A stretch of DNA of 64,000 nucleotides from Brevibacterium sp. W7.2 (GTDB lineage Bacteria > Actinomycetota > Actinomycetes > Actinomycetales > Brevibacteriaceae), in the NCBI RefSeq assembly GCF_018137945.1, contig NZ_CP073089.1:558001-622000 (forward strand). Reading direction: 5' to 3'. The translations under genes and the position numbers were made by a program. Below, one piece after another: positions 59,663 to 64,000 of the stretch. The notes under the pieces are model-generated. The model saw only the letters and a list, made by a program, of their open reading frames with translations. It was not told the DNA's origin and ran no database searches. Within the stretch, counting starts at the first letter, position 1; every line of letters starts with the position of its first letter.

Positions 59663-60606
59663 TCGTCACGCTCACTCCGAACCCGAGTGTCGACCGTGCC
59701 GTCACGGTGGGTGCACTGCGCCGCGGACACGTTCTCCGTGCCGCCTCATCCCGGGTCGACCCCGGGGGCAAGGGCGTCAACGTCGGGCGCGCCCTGACCG
59801 CCATGGGAGTCCGACCGCTCGTCGTGGTGCCCTCGGGAGGCCCCGAAGGCACTCTGTTCGACACGCTGCTGAGAGCGGATGGAATCCGCGCCGAGGTCGT
59901 GCCCATCGCCGAGAGCATGCGGATGAACGTCAGCGTGCTCGAACCCGACGGCACGACGACGAAGCTCAACGAGGCGGGACCCGAACTCGCCCCCGGCGAG
60001 GTCGCATCGCTGGTGGAGGCCACGCTCGAGGTTGCGGCGCCCGGGGTCTGGATCGCCGGTTGCGGAAGCCTGCCCCCAGGTGTGCCGACCGATCTCTACG
60101 CAACGCTTGTGCGCGAGGCACAGGCCCGCGGCGCGCGGGTGGCGATCGACTCCTCCGGCGCCCCGTTCGACGCCGCCGTCGCGGCCGGACCCACCCTCAT
60201 CAAGCCCAATCGCGTCGAACTCTCCGAACTCACCGGTCGGCCCCTCGACACGCTCGGGGCCGTCGTCGACACCGCACGGGAACTCGTCAGCACGGGCATC
60301 GACTGCGTCGCGGTGAGTCTCGGCCGCGACGGGGCGGTGCTCGTCACCGCTGACTCCGCAGTGCACGCGACAGCCGTCATCTCCGATCCGGTCTCCACAG
60401 TCGGGGCCGGCGACTGCATGCTCGCCGGACTCCTCCACGGCCTCGACAGCGGCGCCGACCTCCCGAGCGCTCTCGGCCAGGGAGTGCGTTGGGGAGCCGC
60501 CGCCGTCAGGCTTCAGGGCACTGCGGTTCCGACACCCGATCACCTCATCGACATTGCGGTGACGATCTCGGAGGACCCCGAGCTCGCCCTGCCACTGGAC
60601 GACTGA
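59659..60606 (+). CDS. fruK: 1-phosphofructokinase
   Basis: This 315-residue PfkB-family kinase makes fructose 1,6-bisphosphate from the fructose 1-phosphate delivered by FruA. MIVTLTPNPSVDRAVTV and SRVDPGGKGVNVGRALTAMG are the substrate-side signatures; ISDPVSTVGAGDCMLAGLLH carries the GAGD motif with the catalytic Asp. ATG overlaps the fruR stop. The 43-bp gap to fruA includes its ribosome site. Confidence 0.95.
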   Translation: MIVTLTPNPSVDRAVTVGALRRGHVLRAASSRVDPGGKGVNVGRALTAMGVRPLVVVPSGGPEGTLFDTLLRADGIRAEVVPIAESMRMNVSVLEPDGTTTKLNEAGPELAPGEVASLVEATLEVAAPGVWIAGCGSLPPGVPTDLYATLVREAQARGARVAIDSSGAPFDAAVAAGPTLIKPNRVELSELTGRPLDTLGAVVDTARELVSTGIDCVAVSLGRDGAVLVTADSAVHATAVISDPVSTVGAGDCMLAGLLHGLDSGADLPSALGQGVRWGAAAVRLQGTAVPTPDHLIDIAVTISEDPELALPLDD

Positions 60607-60649
60607 TCCGACGCCACACCGACGGGCGCGGATCACGAAAGGAATCGAC

Positions 60650-62797
60650 ATGCCACTGATCAATGACGAACAGGTTGTGCTCGGCCTCACCGGAGGCGAC
60701 AAGCGCGAAGCAACACGCAGGCTTGCCGAATGCCTGGTGGCGACCGGCCGCTGCACCGATCTCGACCTCTTCGCCGCCGACGTCGACGAACGCGAGGCGA
60801 AGACCGCGACCGGGCTGCCCGGAGGGATCGCGATCCCTCACGCGCGCAGCGCGGCGATCACCGAACCCTCCCTCGTCTTCGGACGGACCGCAGCGGGCAT
60901 CGACTGGGGTGCGAAGGACGGTCCCGCCCGCCTCGTCTTCCTCATCGCGGCACCGGCAGACGGCGGCGACGCCCACATGAAGGTTCTGCCGCAGCTGGCG
61001 CGCGCGCTCATGCGGGAGGACTTCAGAGACGCCCTGCTCACCGCTCAGACGCCCGCCGACGTCGTCGAGATCGTCGGCGACCACGTCCATCTCGACGAGG
61101 CCGCCGAGACCGAGAGTCCCGCACCCGCGGGACCACCCGCACCCGGACCGCCGGCACCGTCCGTCTCCGAACCCGCGGCCCCGCCCGCTCGCGACGAACA
61201 GGCCGACACCGCACCGGAAACGACTCCCGATGGACAGCCGGATGACCAGTCCGCGCGCCGACTGAGGTTCGTCGGCGTGACCTCGTGCCCCACCGGCATC
61301 GCGCACACGTACATGGCTGCGGAGTCGCTGGAGAATGCCGCTGCCGCCGCGGGCCATGAGATCGTCGTCGAGACTCAGGGGTCGGCCGGTTCGACGCCGC
61401 TGACGCCGGCGCAGATCGCCGCGGCGGATGCCGTTATCTTCGCCCACGACGTCGAAGTGAAGGAGCGCGCTCGCTTCGCGGGCAAGCCGACGGTCGATGT
61501 GGGGGTGAAGAAGGCGATCTCCGATGCGCCGCAGCTCATCGGCAGGGCCGCAGAACTCGCGGCATCGGGTGGCCCCGGCGACGCCGACAGTTCGGCCGCG
61601 ACCACCGCCGGCACCGGAGCCGACGACGGAGACGAGCAGATCGGGTTCGGCACCAAGCTGCGACAGTGGCTGATGACAGGTGTCTCCTACATGATCCCGT
61701 TCGTCGCTGCCGGCGGCATCCTCATCGCCGTCTCGTTCATGCTCGCGCAGATCGCTCTCGGCGAGAACGGGGCCATCGAGATCGTCAAGTACAGTCTCAT
61801 CGGCGACGACCAGTACAACATCGCACAGAACTTCGATCTCACGAGCCTCACCTCGTGGGCCGCTCTCGCCTATGTAATCGGTGCCGCGTCGTTCGGATTC
61901 CTCGTGCCGATCCTCTCCGGATACATCGCCTTCGCGATCGCCGACCGGCCGGGCCTCGTTCCCGGCATCGTCGGGGGATCCGTGGCGGTGACCATGGACG
62001 CGGGATTCCTCGGCGGCATCGTCACCGGCCTGCTCGCCGGTGCCGTCGCCAAATGGATCGCCGGCTGGAAGGTGCACAAGGGCGTCCGCGGCGTCATGCC
62101 GGTCGTCGTCATTCCGCTGCTCTCAGCACTCATCACCGCAGGGCTGTTCATCACAGTGCTCGGGCGACCCATCGTCGCCCTGATGAACGGTCTCAACGAG
62201 GGGCTCAGCGGACTGACCGGCGGGGGAGTGCTGGTCCTCGGACTGATCCTCGGCGCGATGATGGGCTTCGACCTCGGCGGCCCGGTCAACAAGGTCGCCT
62301 ACGGATTCGCCACCGCCGGCCTCTCCGCGGCCGGCACGGCGATGGACGCACCGCAGCTGAAGATCATGGCCGCAGTCATGGCGGCAGGAATGGTCGCCCC
62401 GCTCGCCCTGGCGCTGGCGACGGCGATCGCCCCGAAGCTCTTCTCGGCACCGGAGCGCGAGAACGGAAAGGCGGCGTGGCTGCTCGGCGCGTCCTTCATC
62501 TCCGAAGGCGCGATTCCGTTCGCCGCGGCCGATCCGATCCGGATCATCATCGCCTCGACGATCGGCTCGGCGGCGACCGGCGGCCTCGTCATGCTCTTCG
62601 GCTCGACACTCCTCGCGCCGCACGGCGGCATCTGGGTGCTGCCCCTCATCGGGCAGCCGCTGCTCTTCGTCCTCGCCCTGGCCGTCGGCGTGGTCATCAC
62701 CGCCGCACTCGTCGTGCTCTTCAAGGCGATGGCCGCTCGGCGGCGCACTGCGAAGGCCGCGAACCGGGACCTCGACACCACGATGGTCGCCGCATGA
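60650..62797 (+). CDS. fruA: Fructose-specific PTS enzyme IIABC
   Basis: This 715-residue permease has the domain order IIA-IIB-IIC. IIA phospho-His64 is in GGIAIPHARS; IIB phospho-Cys213 is in FVGVTSCPTGIAHTYMAAE; a Pro/Ala-rich linker (about 155-200) joins them. IIC (about 335-700) has about nine helices, including GGSVAVTMDAGFLGGIVTGL and ISEGAIPFAAADP. It takes up fructose as fructose 1-phosphate. AAAGGA lies 7 nt before the ATG. Confidence 0.95.
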   Translation: MPLINDEQVVLGLTGGDKREATRRLAECLVATGRCTDLDLFAADVDEREAKTATGLPGGIAIPHARSAAITEPSLVFGRTAAGIDWGAKDGPARLVFLIAAPADGGDAHMKVLPQLARALMREDFRDALLTAQTPADVVEIVGDHVHLDEAAETESPAPAGPPAPGPPAPSVSEPAAPPARDEQADTAPETTPDGQPDDQSARRLRFVGVTSCPTGIAHTYMAAESLENAAAAAGHEIVVETQGSAGSTPLTPAQIAAADAVIFAHDVEVKERARFAGKPTVDVGVKKAISDAPQLIGRAAELAASGGPGDADSSAATTAGTGADDGDEQIGFGTKLRQWLMTGVSYMIPFVAAGGILIAVSFMLAQIALGENGAIEIVKYSLIGDDQYNIAQNFDLTSLTSWAALAYVIGAASFGFLVPILSGYIAFAIADRPGLVPGIVGGSVAVTMDAGFLGGIVTGLLAGAVAKWIAGWKVHKGVRGVMPVVVIPLLSALITAGLFITVLGRPIVALMNGLNEGLSGLTGGGVLVLGLILGAMMGFDLGGPVNKVAYGFATAGLSAAGTAMDAPQLKIMAAVMAAGMVAPLALALATAIAPKLFSAPERENGKAAWLLGASFISEGAIPFAAADPIRIIIASTIGSAATGGLVMLFGSTLLAPHGGIWVLPLIGQPLLFVLALAVGVVITAALVVLFKAMAARRRTAKAANRDLDTTMVAA

Positions 62798-62879
62798 CCC
62801 GACGATTCAACCGCCCGCCAGACGGGCCCGTGCTCGCGACCGAGCACACCTCACGATGAACACAACCCAAGGAGAGATC

Positions 62880-63149
62880 ATGGCAACTCGCACCGTCACC
62901 ATCGCATCGGCCGTCGGACTCCACGCTCGGCCCGCGTCCCTCTTCGTCGAAGCCGTCACCGAATCTGGGATCGACGTCGAGATCAGCCGTCCCGGCGAAG
63001 ACGCCGTCGACGCCGGCAGCATCCTCGGCGTGATGGCGCTCGGCGCCAAGCACGGGGAGGAGGTCGAACTCTCAGCCGATGCCGAGGGAGCCGACGCCGT
63101 TCTCGACCGCCTCGTCGCTCTGCTCGCCACGGACATGGACGCGCAATGA
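62880..63149 (+). CDS. ptsH: PTS phosphocarrier protein HPr
   Basis: This 89-residue protein has phospho-His15 in SAVGLHARPASLFVEAV. The Ser46-region reads DAGSILGVMALGAKHGEEV, so the regulatory serine is present although HPr kinase control is generally lacking in actinobacteria. AAGGAG with a 5-nt spacer sets the ATG at 62880; an upstream in-frame ATG (62856) lies before that ribosome site. The stop overlaps ptsI (ATGA). Confidence 0.95.
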   Translation: MATRTVTIASAVGLHARPASLFVEAVTESGIDVEISRPGEDAVDAGSILGVMALGAKHGEEVELSADAEGADAVLDRLVALLATDMDAQ

Positions 63150-64000
63150 GCACCCGCGGCACGGCAGCGGTGACCGAAGGCGGCACCGCCGTCCTCCACG
63201 GAATCGGTGTGAGCCCCGGAACCGCGTACGGTCCCATCGCGCAGGCGGCCGCACCGGTGATGCCCGCCGCCGACGAGCCCGCCGCAGAGGATCCCGCAGC
63301 AGCGGCCGAGACGGCCATCGCCAGTTTCATGGACGTCGCGGACGACCTCGATGCGAAGGCGCTGAGGGCCGATCCGACGGCCCGCGACATCCTCAAGGCC
63401 ACGGCGATGATCGCCCGTGATCGCTCGCTGCACCGTGAGGTCACCAAGCGCCTGCACGCGGGCAGCGGCCCGACCCGAGCCATCGCCGAGGCGATCGATG
63501 AGTTCGCCGCACGGTTCGAAGCGCTCGGAGGATACTTCGCCGAACGTGTCACCGACCTCCGTGATGTGGGGGCGCGCACCATCGCCGCGGTGCTCGGCGA
63601 ACCGGCACCCGGACTGCCCGACCTCGCCGAGCCGAGCATCGTCGCGGCCGACGACCTCGCTCCCGCGGAGACGGCCACGCTCGACCGGTCTCTCGTGCTG
63701 GGAATCATCACCCGGGCAGGGGGACTGACGAGTCACACGGCGATTCTCGCGGCGCAGATGGGCATTCCCGCAGTGGTGCAGCTGCCCGACGCAACGACGA
63801 TCCCCGACGGCACTCTCGTCTCGATCGACGGCGGCAGCGGTGACGTCGTCCTGCGACCGGACCCGGCGGCGGTCGACGCTCAGCGCCGACGTCGTCAGCA
63901 GCTCTCCGCCGCGCTCGCCGGCGTATCCGGTCCCGGAGAGACCTCCGACGGCCACCGGGTCGCCCTGCTCGCCAACATCGGAGGCGTAGAGGACGCTGAG
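63146..64000 (+). CDS. ptsI: PTS enzyme I (5' part; runs off the window)
   Basis: The first 285 codons of enzyme I are visible. VLHGIGVSPGTAYGPI opens the protein, the helical HPr-binding region follows (about 60-145), and the phospho-His197 motif is AGGLTSHTAILAAQMGIPAV. The phosphoenolpyruvate-binding C-terminal domain lies beyond the window. It ends the visible fruR-fruK-fruA-ptsH-ptsI operon, so general and fructose-specific PTS components are encoded together. Confidence 0.93.
   Translation, partial: MSTRGTAAVTEGGTAVLHGIGVSPGTAYGPIAQAAAPVMPAADEPAAEDPAAAAETAIASFMDVADDLDAKALRADPTARDILKATAMIARDRSLHREVTKRLHAGSGPTRAIAEAIDEFAARFEALGGYFAERVTDLRDVGARTIAAVLGEPAPGLPDLAEPSIVAADDLAPAETATLDRSLVLGIITRAGGLTSHTAILAAQMGIPAVVQLPDATTIPDGTLVSIDGGSGDVVLRPDPAAVDAQRRRRQQLSAALAGVSGPGETSDGHRVALLANIGGVEDAE

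Overview
The window comes from a very GC-rich chromosome. Start codons are mixed (ATG, GTG, one clear TTG), operons are packed with 1-4 nt stop/start overlaps, and many genes have a TAnnnT hexamer about 6 nt before the start codon (leaderless architecture). Gene content includes a Cgl0159-type aldolase in an inositol operon, a QsuB-type fused dehydroshikimate dehydratase and MMPL, PspC and CGNR proteins. Together these point to an actinobacterium, probably Micrococcales/Brevibacterium-like; the genus is a guess from gene content. No rRNA, tRNA, CRISPR array, insertion sequence or prophage was seen, and most of the window reads as ordinary chromosome with catabolic islands.

Layout. (1) 1-9.2 kb: myo-inositol-type catabolism on the minus strand (partial IolE-like isomerase, iolD, iolB, Cgl0159-type aldolase, iolC), a GntR/UTRA regulator, and an isomerase plus Gfo/Idh dehydrogenase pair. 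Both promoter regions carry paired copies of the same 14-bp palindrome, TTTGTC-N2-GACAAA, so one GntR protein probably controls both units. (2) 9.3-16.9 kb: an alpha/beta hydrolase, argG behind two ARG-box-like sites, a non-coding repeat array (11.88-12.48 kb), an APC permease, a CPBP protease with a His-rich tail, DoxX and GrpB proteins. (3) 17-29.7 kb: nicotinamidase, an MMPL transporter with a NarL-type two-component system, a DJ-1 protein, a lipoprotein, an SRPBCC protein, a serine hydrolase with disordered tails, a GlxA-like AraC regulator, and GAPDH with a TTG start. (4) 31.2-36.2 kb: a quinate/shikimate degradation cluster (QsuB-like dehydratase, MHS transporter, IclR regulator, quinate/shikimate dehydrogenase).

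(5) 36.2-48.3 kb: a DedA protein that appears to use an ATC start codon. It is followed by an Asp-rich membrane protein, an OmpR-type two-component system, and a tightly overlapping operon of three glycosyltransferases, an ABC exporter and a tandem-kinase protein. I take this last operon as the best candidate for an undescribed glycoconjugate synthesis and export system. (6) 48.3-50.6 kb: aldo/keto reductase, pterin carbinolamine dehydratase, CGNR zinc-finger protein and a small zinc-ribbon protein, then a diverged copy of the repeat element. (7) 50.8-56.4 kb: a cell-wall amino-sugar salvage operon (GntR, anmK, sodium symporter, murQ, MurK-like kinase). (8) 56.5-64 kb: a GT2 membrane glycosyltransferase, a PspC protein, and the fructose PTS operon fruR-fruK-fruA-ptsH-ptsI, with ptsI cut by the window end.

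The organism appears equipped to use plant- and soil-derived carbon (inositols, quinate/shikimate, fructose) and peptidoglycan turnover sugars. Each pathway has its own local regulator and visible operator candidates.
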